Shown here piece by piece: positions 20,869-32,443 of a stretch of 64,000 nt of DNA; within the stretch, counting starts at the first letter, position 1; the number at the start of each line of letters is the position of its first letter. The stretch is taken from contig CM040118.1 in NCBI GenBank assembly GCA_022559845.1, forward strand, positions 161,778,331 to 161,842,330, in the 5' to 3' direction. The notes under the pieces were generated by a model that was not told the origin of the DNA, searched no databases, and was given only the letters and a program-made list of their open reading frames with translations. The position numbers and the translations under genes were made by a program. Origin of the DNA: Amorphophallus konjac. Taxonomy: Eukaryota; Streptophyta; Magnoliopsida; Alismatales; Araceae.

Positions 20869-22184
20869 GATTCAGAGGAAGACTCTATGTTCCAGCTGAT
20901 GAATCACTGAGAAATGTTATTTTGTGTGAAGCGCATGGATTCCGTTATGTTATTCATTTCGGCACCACGAAAATGTATCATAATGTGAAAAGGTAGTTTT
21001 GGTGGCCAGGTATGAAAAGGGATGTAGCTAATTTTGTGTCTAAATGCTTGACTTATCAACAGGTCAAAGCTGAGCATCAAAGGCCTGGAGGAATGCTTCA
21101 ACCCTTGGAAATTCCGATGTGGAAGTAGGATCATGTCATTACTGATTTTATTGTGGGTTTACCCCGCACGTCATAAGGCTATGATGGTATCTCGCTGTTG
21201 GTTGATCATTTGACCAAGACAACGAGGATGTTACCGATTAAAGTGATGTGGAATGTTTAGAAATTGGCAGAGTTGTATGTTGAAAAGATTGTGCCATTAC
21301 ATGGAATCCCAATATCTATTGTGTCAGATCGTGACCCGCGTTTTACTTCTGGCTTCTGGCAGAGTTTTCAAAAGGCGTTGGGCACATCATTGGCATTTAG
21401 TTCAGCGTATCATCCTAAATCTGATGGTCAGTCCGAGAGGACTATTCAGACTTTAGAAGATATGTTGCGATCGTGTTGTTTAGATTGGCAGGGTTCGTGG
21501 AGTCAACACTTACCACTGGCGGAATTCTCTTATAATAATAGTTATCATTCCAGTATTGATATGGCACCGTATGAAGCTTTGTATGGGCGTCCTTGTCGTA
21601 CACAGTTGGACTGGTTTGAGACTGGTGACCGACTATTGACATGACCGGATATGATTCAGTAGTGTGTTGATGTGGTGCGCTTGATCAGATGGAAAATGTT
21701 GACAGCTCAAAGTCGACAGAAAAGCTATGCAAATTGGCGTAGAAGACCATTGTAGTTTGAGCCTGGGGATTCTATTTTTGTGAAGGTATCTCCGATGAAA
21801 GGCGTTATGAGATTTGGGAAGCGTGGAAAGCTTAGCCCCCGATATATTGGTCCGTTTCCTATCTTGGAATGTATGGGCCAAGTGGCTTATCGACTTCAGT
21901 TGCCATCAGTGATGCAAGCAATCCACGATGTGTTTCATGTTTCTCAGTTAAGAAAGTATATTCTTGATGCATCTCACGTGTTAGATGATTCAATGTGGCC
22001 TGAGGTGACAGCGGATCTATCCACGCCAGAGTTTCCAATACGGATTGATGATCGTCATGAACAACGACTTAGGAATAAGGTAATCCCTCTGGTAAAGGTA
22101 GTGTGGCAGCATCACTCGGGTAATGAAGCTACTTGGGAGCATGAGGACGAAATGCGTCAGCAGTTTCTGTTTTTATTCGAGTAA
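20869..22184 (+). pseudogene. pol: Tekay-like Ty3/gypsy integrase and chromodomain-like tail, 5'-truncated
   Basis: One reading frame runs through the whole segment, interrupted only by in-frame stops and with no frameshift seen. Visible parts: zinc-binding region around [10 protein letters not shown] ... [13 protein letters not shown] (the last cysteine of the CLTC motif is Y), integrase catalytic core with D in DHVITDF, D in IVSDRDPRF and E in [11 protein letters not shown], then the GKLSPRYIGPF and HDVFHVSQLRKY blocks. The C-terminal block PIRIDDRHEQRLRNK ... HHSGNEATWE is chromodomain-like, as in Tekay/Del elements. Integrase joins element cDNA to chromosomal DNA in the nucleus. RT and gag are missing because LTR E2 cuts the frame at 20868. 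Most stops are explained by C-to-T or G-to-A. Confidence 0.93.
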
Positions 22185-22248
22185 GGTATATTTTTCTTCA
22201 GTTCTCTCCTTGTGCTTCCGTTTAAATTTCGAGGACGAAATTTTTATT

Positions 22249-22260
22249 AGGAGGGAGGGA
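22249..22260 (+). promoter_or_regulatory. Polypurine tract of the Tekay-like element
   Basis: AGGAGGGAGGGA directly before the LTR start at 22262. This is the expected plus-strand primer. Confidence 0.85.
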
Positions 22261-22261
22261 C

Positions 22262-24505
22262 TGTAAGACCCGGTAGTTCATGGATTCTTAGCGGATCCTT
22301 ATCGGTATTGAAGTGTGGAAAGATTAAGGAATTTAGGCTATTTTATTGGGCTTAATAGGCCAAATCCAATTGAATAGCCCATTTGTATAAGCTTTGAGAA
22401 TTGAAATAAGGCATATATGTAATTTCGCTTATTTTAAGGTGTTATTGTAATTTCAAGTTTTATAACAAAAAAATATAATAAAATTCCTTTTTTGTTTTGT
22501 GTTTTACGTGGGAGCTCTCTCTCTCCCTTCTCACTCTTTCTCTCCCACGGTCGCACGCCCCTCTCTCCTTGCTCTCCGGTGGTTTGATCACCCCGGGAGC
22601 TTTGCAGGGTATGCAGGTGGTGCCTTGGCGAGCCCGAGGCATGGGTAGAGTGGCGCTGTCGTCGTGGAGGCGACGGTGAAGCATGGAGGTGGAAATCCCA
22701 CGTGGTGTGGCGCGGTCTCCTCGTGTAGAACGGCGAGGAAACGGCGTTTTCGGCTTAAACCAAGTAGGGGGATGGCTTCCTTGCTTCGTTATGATCGATT
22801 TCCTGTCCTTTGGTATGCTATTAGGAGGCTTATATGCATGAAAATTGTCATTTATGTTTTGATAGCATCAATATTGTAATTTATATTTTCAATCCATTCT
22901 TGGCCATTGTTTTATGTTTTTGGATATAAAAATGTCGTGGGATGGATGTGGAAAGATAGGGAACATGTTTTACAATGTTTTCCCATCGATTTGCATCGAT
23001 TGGGAGGGGTTCCAAATGGAACTCCCGCATTTCGGGTTCTCTGGACGGCTTGCGGTCGTTCCAGAGACCGTTTTTAGCACGGTGTAAGGCGGTGGACCTT
23101 AGCGGTCTCAGCCTAGATCATTTTTAGACCTTGGCGGTCCTTCGACCCACCGTTTGTGAACCGTAGCGGCCTAGTAAAGGACCGCTAAGACCCTTTGACC
23201 GAGTAAGGCGGTGTAAGCCTAGCGACCGTTGACCTGACTATTTTCCATCCCTAAGCGGTCAATCGTTCGACCGTTTCCCGATTAAGGTTTTATTTTGCCA
23301 AATGTATGAAATATTCGTGGCCTGGCGGTCATGAAGTAGACCACGTAGGTGAGCTTGGCGGTCAGTCGTTTGACCATTTTCCAGCTCCTTGCGGCCCTAT
23401 ATTAGTCCGTTTAGTCCTGCAGAATATGAATTTAATTCCGTTCATTTCATTATGCAATTATTGATGCATGTTCGCCATGTTTAAATATTTTTACAAACTG
23501 TGGCATGTTTTTAGATCCCAATAGAATTATTTTATCTTTCCTTGTGATGGAACCACTAGTTGTAGCCCGACGACCTTTAGTGTCGGCCCACCTAGGAGAG
23601 GTGGCAGGGTAGTCCCGGTGTACGGTTTGTAAGTTAGTTTCCGTGGGCCCCCTTGCTTGGCAGTAGCATCCTACTGGGGGGAAAACTAGCTAGAGGCCTG
23701 GCTCAAGGCATTGAGCCTGTGTGTGCACACGTGGTCAGGGGCTTGGCCTGACACTGACGAGTGTGACCCTGACTTGTTCTTGACCTTGGTTACTGTTACG
23801 TGTCTCACTTGCCGCGTTCCAGGCTCATGGAGATACTTGAGACGCAATGCAAGTCATCAGTGGACGTGTCTGGTCTTCTTTCTGGTGGTCCTTTCTCTCT
23901 CCTGTCACTTGGAAATGTTGAACTTTCATTCTATTGGTAGATTATGATTCTCGTGCTTAATTATTCATTTGAATATTAAATGGCATTTCTATTAATTGTC
24001 ATTTCTTTATGCCATTGCATGATTAATTGCTTTTATATGTTTAGTTGAGAGGTAGGGATCCACGTGAACCCTACGGAGTCTTTGTTGTGAGATTCACCCT
24101 TCCTTTTCAGGTGAGACGGAGCAGCAGACTGCAGGTTTTTCTCGGGCTTTTGGCAGGAAATCTTAGGTGCCACCAGTGGTCTGTTTGTTTGTCGTTTGTT
24201 CCTTTTTGGCCGGGGTATACCCCGTGTAGTTGTTTATTTTGACTTTCGACTTCTGTTCAGTGTTAGACTTGTTATGTATGGATCTGGACTATTTCATGTA
24301 AATATTTTATGTAAATATATCACTCTGATATTATAAATTGCTTCCGTTTAAAATTGCCATTTTATAATTGCGCGTGTAATTCTAGTTCATTATACACCTC
24401 CTCAACTAATCCTCCTAACCCTTCTGGGGCCTCATCAGCCTCCTGGGTGGCATCTCCGAGGTCTTGGTATCGGTTTACCGATATCCGGATCTTCGGGTCG
24501 TTACA
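22262..24505 (+). mobile_element. 3' LTR of the Tekay-like element
   Basis: Begins TGTAAGACCCGGTAGTTC after the polypurine tract and ends GGGTCGTTACA at 24505, giving a 2,244-bp LTR with TG...CA ends usual for this lineage. A CT-rich leader lies near 22500-22580. The middle (23050-23410) carries the CGGTC/GACCG palindrome array. The following bases GAACC would be the right target duplication; the left one is outside reach because the 5' half of the element is missing. Confidence 0.85.
23050..23410. repeat. CGGTC...GACCG palindrome array inside the Tekay-like LTR
   Basis: About ten imperfect palindromes of 17-18 bp, for example CGGTCGTTCCAGAGACCG and CGGTCAATCGTTCGACCG, plus half-units. The same stem occurs around the two PMD genes (24885-25680, 28270-28520, 37700-37980). 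Confidence 0.8.
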
Positions 24506-24880
24506 GAACCATCGTCCCCCAACTCTTCCAACCCAACGGCCTATCCAACGATTAAACGTGTGCAGTTAGATCATCATCATTTTTGTTAGAGGGGAACATC
24601 AGATCCTAGAACGCATGAATGACCGGCCGGTTCTCGAGGTAATATATCATAAATACCATATAGTAATGCATTAAGAGACTAAGGAATCGAGATACGTACC
24701 TTACTTACCTGCCTGGCGAGAAAGCAACTTGACGTGATGGCGTTCATGATTATGACATTTAAGAGGGTTAGCCATCAACAATTAAATCCATAGAATAAGC
24801 ATGAAGCATAATTGAGATGAAGACCACACAAGAATGAAACAAAGAATGGAGCAAATTTATTATCTCAAATCATCATCGCA
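24506..24880. other. Gene-free flank between Tekay LTR and PMD gene A
   Basis: No supported gene, RNA or repeat. By position it belongs to the 3' region of the Tat-like host element in which the Tekay-like element landed. Confidence 0.4.
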
Positions 24881-24884
24881 TTCA

Positions 24885-25680
24885 GCAGCCAAACGGTCAT
24901 GTCAAGACCGCAAGCGAGGCCTAACGGTCTACAGAGGACCGCCAACCTAGGGCGGTTCACATTCCCCGATGGGCGTGACCCTGACGAAAAATGGTCTAGG
25001 GAGGACCGTTAAGGACACTCTAATGGTCTATCGAACGACCGCAAGGCCCTGGGTGAATTCAAAAGCAGAACGGGTGCTCCCTCTCCCATTCTCACCCACT
25101 CAAACGCTCAAACCCCCCTCACCGCCGACCACCACCTCCGACGATCTTCTCATTTCATTGCAAACCCCACACACTCCCTCACACCCCAAGATGGTGAAGA
25201 AGAGGGCGATTTGGCGGTTCCAACGTCGTATAGCTAGGGAGACTATGACCGCGGCTCCGGCGGATCAACCGGAGGAGAGGCACCCACTGCCGGCCCAATC
25301 GGAGATCGGAGAACCTTCTACGGTAGCTACGGTGCTTGAGGGAGGCGCCATAGATGAGGAGGGCGAACACACGGCCGAGGAAGCGCCAGAGGTGGCGGCC
25401 GGACGCCGGTCATCTGAGGTAGGCCGAGACCCATAAAAACCCAATTTTTAATTTTTTAGACCATGCATGGGGGTAAAATAGGAAGGAAATGGGTCAGGGG
25501 GACCCATGGAATGACTGTATAGGCCTTTAGGGCCTTTTCCAGGGCTGGGGAAAAATGGGGAGACAACTGTCGTCATGGTGAGAACCTAGTGGTCCTTCCA
25601 GTGACCGCTAGAGAGGAAAACGGTCTAGACCAGACCACCAAGGTTGGACAAACGGTTTAGAGGGGACCGTTTAGGGTTCT
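24885..25680. repeat. CGGTC/GACCG palindromes upstream of and within PMD gene A
   Basis: Units at about 24890-24960, 25000-25060 and 25575-25675, for example AACGGTCTACAGAGGACCGC and ATGGTCTATCGAACGACCGC. Some lie in the putative 5' UTR and some in intron 1 of the PMD gene. Confidence 0.75.
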
Positions 25681-27973
25681 GAGAGGGAAAAAAGATTTTT
25701 TTTCTTTTTTTTTCTCTCTCTCTCTCTCTTTTTTTGAATGCAATGCATGATTATAAACTATATGGATGACTGACTTTTGACCGTTAAATGTATGCAAGGA
25801 AAGAGACGGATAAGGATATCATGGATGCAGGTCCGAGCAGTGTACCTGGCGTTGACGGACTTCCAGAGAGAGAGGTTGGCTGCGATGGGGTTCGCTGAGC
25901 TCCTCGAGATAGAGGTGATGAGGCTGGACACCGCCCTCCTGTACGTGCTACACGATCGGTGGGATCCAGTCAGCAGGGCGTTCCTGTTCCTGTGGGGACA
26001 TATGATCCCCACGCTGGAGGACGTGGCGAGGATTACTGGCTTGAGAGTGCACGGAGCACCAGTGACGGGGATGACGTACGCCGACTACCGGGAGTTGGCG
26101 CGAGAGCTACTCGGGTTGGAGCTGACGAGGCCGGGATACCACTCATCCATGCTGGCACGAGCGACCCTCCAGGAGAGCCTGGGGTTGAGAGGAGCGGCGA
26201 TAGTCGCGGGAGAGCTGCCTGAGGGGCACCTAGGGCAGTTGACAGATCGAGCCAGACAGAGGGTGGCGGCGGTACCAGGCCCAGAGGGAGACGTAGTCCT
26301 CCGCCGTTTCGTGATGCTGATGTTCGGGAAGCTGCTCTTTGCGAGGAGGGTGGATGGAGTGAGCTACAAGCTCCTCCCACTACTGAGAGACTTAGACGGA
26401 GTCGGGGACAACGCTTGGGGTGCTGCAACGTTGGCGTTTTTGTTCGACTCCCTCAGCACCACCGACCGGAAGATGATGCTGGGCGGCTTCTCACCTCTGC
26501 TTCAGGTAAAATGCTTTACTTAAAATGCTTATGCTATTGTGATTATGCTTATGACTGCTATATGCTGACACTTGACAAATGCATGTATGGAGCTACATGT
26601 ACCTCCCCAGCCTAGGGAGAGGGAAGGAGGTACATCCGGACCGTGTGCCCATCGCGAGGCGATGGATGGCGGTACGGGACACCGTGTCGCTGCGACGCTT
26701 AGCGCGGGCGATCCAAGACGACATTGACACACTCCCTTATGCATCGGTAAGATCCTAAACTTAAGACTTCTAAATGTTTCTGAAATGCTTATGATGCTTG
26801 ACTTAATGCTTGCCTTTTCAGGTGCGCTGGACACTGTACCGTGACGAGGGTCACGAGGGACAGCCCTGGGTGGAGGTGGCCCAGGCCTACGCGGGATGAG
26901 ATGTGTGACTTCATTGCATGAACATCATTGAGCCACTACACCACCGCCTGATCATGAGGATCAGGGGCGTCCACCAGCCAGAGGTGGAGTTCCCAGCGAG
27001 AGACGAGGAGCGCGTGGGACTATCCTCGAAGGGATTGAGTAGCGAGATCGACTGGGTCACCCGAGTGATAGACCAGATCTGAGACTGGATGCGGGGAGGT
27101 CGGGTGGTACGTGCCCGAGCTACCAGTGATGAGGCCTACTTGAAGGCCTACGCCAGGAGATACGGGGACCAGGTCTTCCGCGGCGCTCGACGACCAGTAT
27201 GACTCTCTAAACTTAAACCTCTAAGTGACTTCTAATGCACTGACACCTTGACTTTCTATATGCATCTAGACCCCCAGGGACGGATAGCAGAACTCCAGGG
27301 TCTCTTCCACTCCACCATTCAGTAGAGGGATGAGTTCTAGCGCGCACTGGAGCTTCTGGGGAGCTTTATTACACCCTAGACTTAAATGCAAATGAACTTT
27401 GACTGACTTGATTGACTTCTTAAATGCAGCGAGCTGAGTGAGCACAGCGGCAGGGACCAGACGCTCCATCCTCTTCCGCCCAGCCAGCGGGTAGGGCTGA
27501 GCGGGATGCCGACTTTGCACGGACGGTTGCTCGGGCCGAGGAGGCCGAGGCCACTCTCGCAGAGAGGGTAAGCAAACCAACCAACTCCTAATGCTTATGA
27601 TAATGCAAATGAATGACCATGATGAATGCTTATGGAGACGAGGGAGCTGACCGCGGAACTGAGCGAGGCAGAGCGGTCCCGAGCAGAGGCGGAGCGACTC
27701 CGGGCGGAGGCGGAGCGATTCCGAGCAGAGGCGGAGCGACTCCGTACGGGAGCAACAGGCTTGGAGCGCTACCGTACCGAGGCGAGGGAGGCTCGGCGCC
27801 AGGCCTATGATTTGAGGATCGAGCTGTGGGCCGTGGAGCGGACTGTTCGGATGATGGGCCAAGGACCTGAGCGGAGTGCGTCGCAGAGTGGAGCGAGGAG
27901 AAGCGTGTTCCCAGAGTTCCTCACCTGCTCCTCCGGCCATCGGAGGAACGAGGAGACAGAGAGGCGACGATGA
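25191..27973 (+). pseudogene. PMD gene A: plant mobile domain plus coiled coil, antisense to Tat pol
   Basis: Exon 1 (25191-25418, start MVKKRAIWRFQRRIARE) ends at GT and is low-complexity. Exon 2 (25831-26505, 225 codons, open) carries the PMD core: DTALLYVLHDRW, then GHMIPTLEDVARITGLRVHG. Further exons lie near 26592-26746, 26822-27196, 27270-27380, 27430-27567 and 27638-27973. They encode YMYLPSLGRG, the NIIEPLHHRL segment, ATSDEAYLKAYARRYG and a long Glu/Arg coiled coil (ERSRAEAERLRAEAERFRAE). Stops near 26898-26912, 27080 and 27437 make it dead. PMD proteins are plant-specific, and one subgroup rides on Ty3/gypsy elements; their biochemical role is not settled. It is transcribed opposite to the surrounding Tat pol and is the full-length relative of the remnant at 2545-3774. 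Confidence 0.8.
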
Positions 27974-28269
27974 CGATAGGAGGGGAGCACCGCCATAGGC
28001 CCGCCAGAGAAGTGGCACGAGGGCACCGGTGACAGTGGGGGTCCAGGAGAGGGACATGCTTGAGAGTTACCTTGTACTTATGGACATATGCATGCATCTA
28101 CATAACTTAATGAAAATATGATCTCTTTTGTCTTTTTCTTTTGTTAAATGCAAATGTGTGGATGCAAACTCTTCTAATCACGACGACCTCTAAGATTGAT
28201 AAAGAAAGTGAGAAAGGATGAAAGAGAGCAGATCAAGGAAAGAGATAGAGCACGGGAGAGAACTGATGA

Positions 28270-28520
28270 TCAGGTGAGAGAAAAATGGTCTAAGCAGGGC
28301 CGTTAACCATGGGGTGGCGGTCCAGCGAAAGGCCGTTAGGGGTAGATGGTGAAGAACGAGGAGAAAGTTGGAAAACGATCTACTGAAGACCGCAAGGGAT
28401 AATAAACAGTCGCGACGTGATCGTTAGGCGAGCGAGAGAGAAGGCGGTGAAGGAAAGAGAAGAAACGGTCGTCTGACGATCGCAAGGTGAGCCTAGCGGT
28501 CTTGCGATAGACCGCAAGGG
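28270..28520. repeat. CGGTC/GACCG palindrome array between PMD genes A and B
   Basis: About seven units, for example CGGTCCAGCGAAAGGCCG, CGGTCGTCTGACGATCG and CGGTCTTGCGATAGACCG. It lies 300 bases after the end of PMD gene A and 240 before the start of PMD gene B. Confidence 0.8.
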
Positions 28521-28755
28521 CGAAGACACAGTTAAAATCCGAACGTGATTCTCTGAGAGAGTCCCAATCCGTGGATAGAGACACCTAAACTACACTAAGA
28601 CCTATCCTAACTTAAATTGAGGCCACCTAGCCTCAATCCCAATGCATTAGGACTAGAATTAGAGCCCTATAACTAGGAATAGACCCAGAAATCGTAGCTC
28701 ACAGAAAACTTCTACTTTGAGCCCTAAAAACTCCATTAAAACCACCCAAATCATC

Positions 28756-29931
28756 ATGAAGAGGAGCTTTGAAGCTAGCACCATGGAGGAGGTTGTCTAC
28801 ACCGGGTCAAAGCCGGCTAGGAAGGAACATGGGGAGCTGCAGTGGCTGACCTTCATCCCCAAGCACCTGAGCACAAGCCCTTCAAGAGAGGTAAGCTAGA
28901 TCAAAGTTCATGAGTTTTAATTTCTTTAAGTTTTCTTAGGACATTCCTCTTCTTCTTCTTCTTTCTGTTCTTCTTCCTCTAGCTCCTTCCTGGCCCAAGA
29001 TGCTACTCTAGCTTGAAGTGGGTGGCTCCCATGATAAAGGAACTCCCTTTAGAGGTCCTCTCAATCCTAAGGGCATGGCACCTTCACCCCTTAGTAGTTC
29101 TAGCCAAGAATTTCCAAAAAATTTCCTTAGATTGGCCGAGAATTTCAGCTCTACTGGAGTTGTGGCATCCTCAAACACACACCTTCATGTTCCCAACCTT
29201 TGAAGCTACTGTCCTTATAGAGGAGGTTGAGACCTACCTAGCCCTTCCTAAGACTAAGGTGGGGGACAAAAACTTAGTATGCCATACGGTTGACCCTATA
29301 GATCCATCACTCATCTTGGGGGACTTCATACACAATCCAAAGGATGTTAGGACCATGATTAGCTCCTGTCATATCCATTTGATACCCATGGCCCAATGGA
29401 TCACCGCTTATTGTACGAACAAGAGCGGGAGGTTTAAAGCCATAGCCAAAGCTACTTCTATTTACTTGTGCGGGGTCTTGCTCTTTTCCATCACCGACCA
29501 CCTCTTAGACATCCAAAACCTCAACATTATCAGTGGGTTGTGGCGGGGTTTATCCATCTCCCAAGTCATCCTTTCTTACCTTTATGAAGGTCTTAGTTCA
29601 GCTTCTCTAGGGGGTCCCCTTTTTGGGTCCATGATCGTCCTTAAGTGTTGGATGGGAATTAGGCTGAAGTTTATACCCAAGAAGGACATGCCATCGGCTA
29701 GCCGCATATTCGGGAGCCACCCACTCTTCTTCATAGGAGGTGCATCTGGGTTTTCTACACAAGTTGAATGCCGAACTGCGGATAAGAAGACGCGGGACGA
29801 TTGGCGCCTTTTCCTCAACACCTTGCCACTTGACAAATTCGTGATGCGCCGACAGGTTCTTCAAGGCATTACTCTCAGATTACCCCGACAACTGGGCCTA
29901 GACCTGCAGCTAGGGGGGAACACTACCTTGG
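28756..29931 (+). pseudogene. PMD gene B, 5' part, split by an LTR retrotransposon
   Basis: Exon 1 (28756-28890, MKRSFEASTMEEVVYTG) ends at GTAAGC. A 92-base intron ends TTCTTCCTCTAG, and exon 2 opens at 28983 in phase. The frame is fully open to 29931. It shows the PMD signature LELWHPQTHTFMFPTFEATV and VETYLALPKTKV, then a long helical region including RVLQ-like LRLPRQLGLDLQLGG. The frame is cut at CTTGG (29927-29931), the target site of the LTR element, and continues at 37287. No coiled coil like that of gene A is seen, so A and B are distinct paralogues. The absence of stops in 350 codons suggests this copy stayed coding until recently. Confidence 0.8.
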
Positions 29932-32360
29932 TGATGGGGGCATCTCTCGCCCTTCACATTTTTCCACAGCTTCGATTGCTCACCAGCATAGCTCCATTGT
30001 GTCCATCATATTTTTCTGAGTCGAGTCATGTAATTTTCATACTTTATTTGAGTCATGTCATTGTAATTTTCCCTTTATTTGAGTCATGTACCTAGGTTAG
30101 TGAGTCATTTTCCTATGTTAGTTGTCACATGGTTGGTTTGATAGGCTAATGGGCCCAACTAATGGGCTAGGCCCAGGGGCGCCCCTCCCTTGGACTGCTT
30201 TGGTCATTTACTTGTTTGTCAGGGCTATTTTGGTCTTAGGAAAAGTATGGAGTCTATAAATAGTCCCTCCCCTCTCTCATTTGTAACAACCCTTTTATGA
30301 TCAATTTAAATCAAGTGAGTTCTAGTGTCATATTGGAGTGGATTCTCCAAACCTCTCTCTCTCTCTATTGGGGTGGATTCCCCTTCTCTCTCTATCTCAC
30401 TTCTCTCTCTCTCTCTTCAAGGAGGAGGGCGCCACTTTCTCTCTCCTCTCCTCCCTCTTTCTCCTCCACATCATCAATTCTCTCTCTCTCCCCCTTATTA
30501 CTCATCCTCGCAACTACCCCACCCTCATTACTCCACCCTAGTTCCAAGAGACCTTCCCCCCAATCCCAATCCCAACTCCACCACCCAACCACCACCTACT
30601 CAACTCCCTTCCCTAAGCACCCTCTCATCTCCCAAGGGAGAATTCCCCACTCCCCAAGCACCCCTTCCCTTTCCCAACACAACCCTTCCCATCCCCAAAG
30701 CCCCATTAACCACATTAGTCCATTTTCAAATTTTGGAGAGAGATCTCTCCTTCTCTCTCCCCCACCCATCCCAAATTCGCAGCTCTCCTCTCACCCACTG
30801 CAAACACCACCTTCCAGACCTCATTCTCCCCCATCCACACCTTGGAACACCCCCTCCTAGACCCCCTCACAGCCAGGGCTCTCCCCACACTCATCCACCC
30901 CCACTTCCCCTCCCATATACCCCATTTCCCCCCACCATCTTCAACCTACAGTTTTCAGTCCGCAGGCAGCAGAGGAGTGCCCAGTTGCAGAGGCTACCAC
31001 ATCTTCACCTAAAAGCGTCAGAGGGCATACCATATATTGTTGGAAGTGTCTCCCAGTCATCTTTCCAACGGTGGTGGTCCCGCCGACTTCCAAGATCGAA
31101 GCTGCTCGGACGAGGCGATCTACTACGACTGCGCAAGACTGCTCTGGCAGAAGACCAGAACCAGAGTAGAAGATCTACAACGGCCATCCTACTAGGAATC
31201 TGAGCAAGAGTTATTCATCAAAAGTATTCTATTCTGAGGCTTCTTCCATCTCCAAACAGTAGAGCTCAATTTGGTGTCCGGAACCCGGAGTTATCAATTT
31301 TCTCCCCCGGGTGCGCGGTTCTGCTTCCCCACAGTCTGCACCGACCTCTCATCAGAGTTCAGAGCCCACTGGTCTTCTCCGACAACGTTTGGCTTCTCCG
31401 CCAATTTTGCTTTGAAGAGGACTCGCCAACGGTTCCAACGGCTCTAGAGGCACCTGATTCTGAGTTCGGGAGCGGTCGTGGCATCCTCTTCTTCCTACTG
31501 TTGGAAACCTGAAGCAGCCAGTTTCGAGAAGCTACCACCCTGTTCGAGCCTCCACCCAGACCAGCGTTGGCGCCAGAAGAAATCGGAAAAATTCAGACGT
31601 TTTCCCGTTCCAGTTACAAAGAATTCCCCACTGGTCTCGTCATCAGAAAAATTCAGGAGATGTCACAGAGGTGCCGTCTTCAACTGCTGGTCCCTGATTC
31701 CAGAACGTGGACAGATTCGGCATCGACTTCCTTTCATCACTTCTAGCTCGAATTCCCCTCCCCGCTTGGCCGGCTGAAGGCCCCTCCCTACGTGGAGGTA
31801 ATTTTTGGTTGTAACACATTAATCCCCACCCCGAGATCCCCCCTCCTGCGAGAGGTGTAGTGGTGTAACCTTTCAATTTCAGGTTAAAGCGACACCGACG
31901 TGACGTGCGGGTGCATACCCTCGCCTCCCCGCTCGCCCCCGTCTCCGGCCGGAGTCGGCGTCTTCACGCCGGCTAGGTGAGTCTCGGTCCCCCCTTCTTG
32001 GCTGGTTTAAATCACTTGCTTAGCCTAGTATTATTGCGGTTGCTTCGTCAGACGGAGAGTGAGAGCTCGGCCCAAATTGCTATTAACGTGAGTGACCACC
32101 GCGGGCGAGTTGAGAGAGCAACCACTTAACCCACGCTCTTGGCGTGTGCTGTCCACCCATGAGTTGGGCATCCCTGGCCCATTTGGGGTTCTCCCCAAGT
32201 TAGCCAACCATTGGAGCATCAAGGTCCCGCCTCGGACCCTCTCCATCATCGCCGAGTCGCATACGAGCACTAGTGTGCGCCACGCAAGTGAGTTCGCTAG
32301 TGTGAGTCCACTGCTCAACTTGACTGCTTGCAATATAGGTCCATAGGTGGTTTCACATCA
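29932..32360 (+). repeat. 5' LTR of the non-autonomous element
   Basis: Contains a TATA box at 30255, a (CT)n-rich leader at 30345-30440, C-rich low-complexity sequence at 30440-30930, and ends ...GGTTTCACATCA. Frames over 30297-31203 are low-complexity Pro/Ser/Leu strings and are not considered genes. Confidence 0.93.
30255..30262 (+). promoter_or_regulatory. TATA box in 5' LTR
   Basis: TATAAATA within GTCTATAAATAGTCCC. The same word is at 35177-35184 in the 3' LTR. Confidence 0.75.
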
Positions 32361-32363
32361 AAT

Positions 32364-32375
32364 TGGTATCAGAGC
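32364..32375 (+). promoter_or_regulatory. Primer-binding site (initiator tRNA-Met type)
   Basis: TGGTATCAGAGC lies three bases after the 5' LTR. It is complementary to the 3' end of plant initiator tRNA-Met, the common primer of copia and many gypsy elements. Confidence 0.9.
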
Positions 32376-32443
32376 AAGTTCTAGACTTGTCTCTACTAAG
32401 TCATGTCCTAGGGCCATTGCATGCATCACCCTTGTCCACTATC

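Noticed and set aside
25191..29931. PMD genes as functional host genes
   Set aside because: Gene A has several stops and gene B is split by an LTR element with further stops in its tail; both lie inside transposon sequence.
30297..31203. Pro/Ser/Leu-rich frames of 187-292 codons in both LTRs of the non-autonomous element
   Set aside because: They are open because the LTR is C/T-rich; frames shift between the two LTR copies through indels and have no domain.
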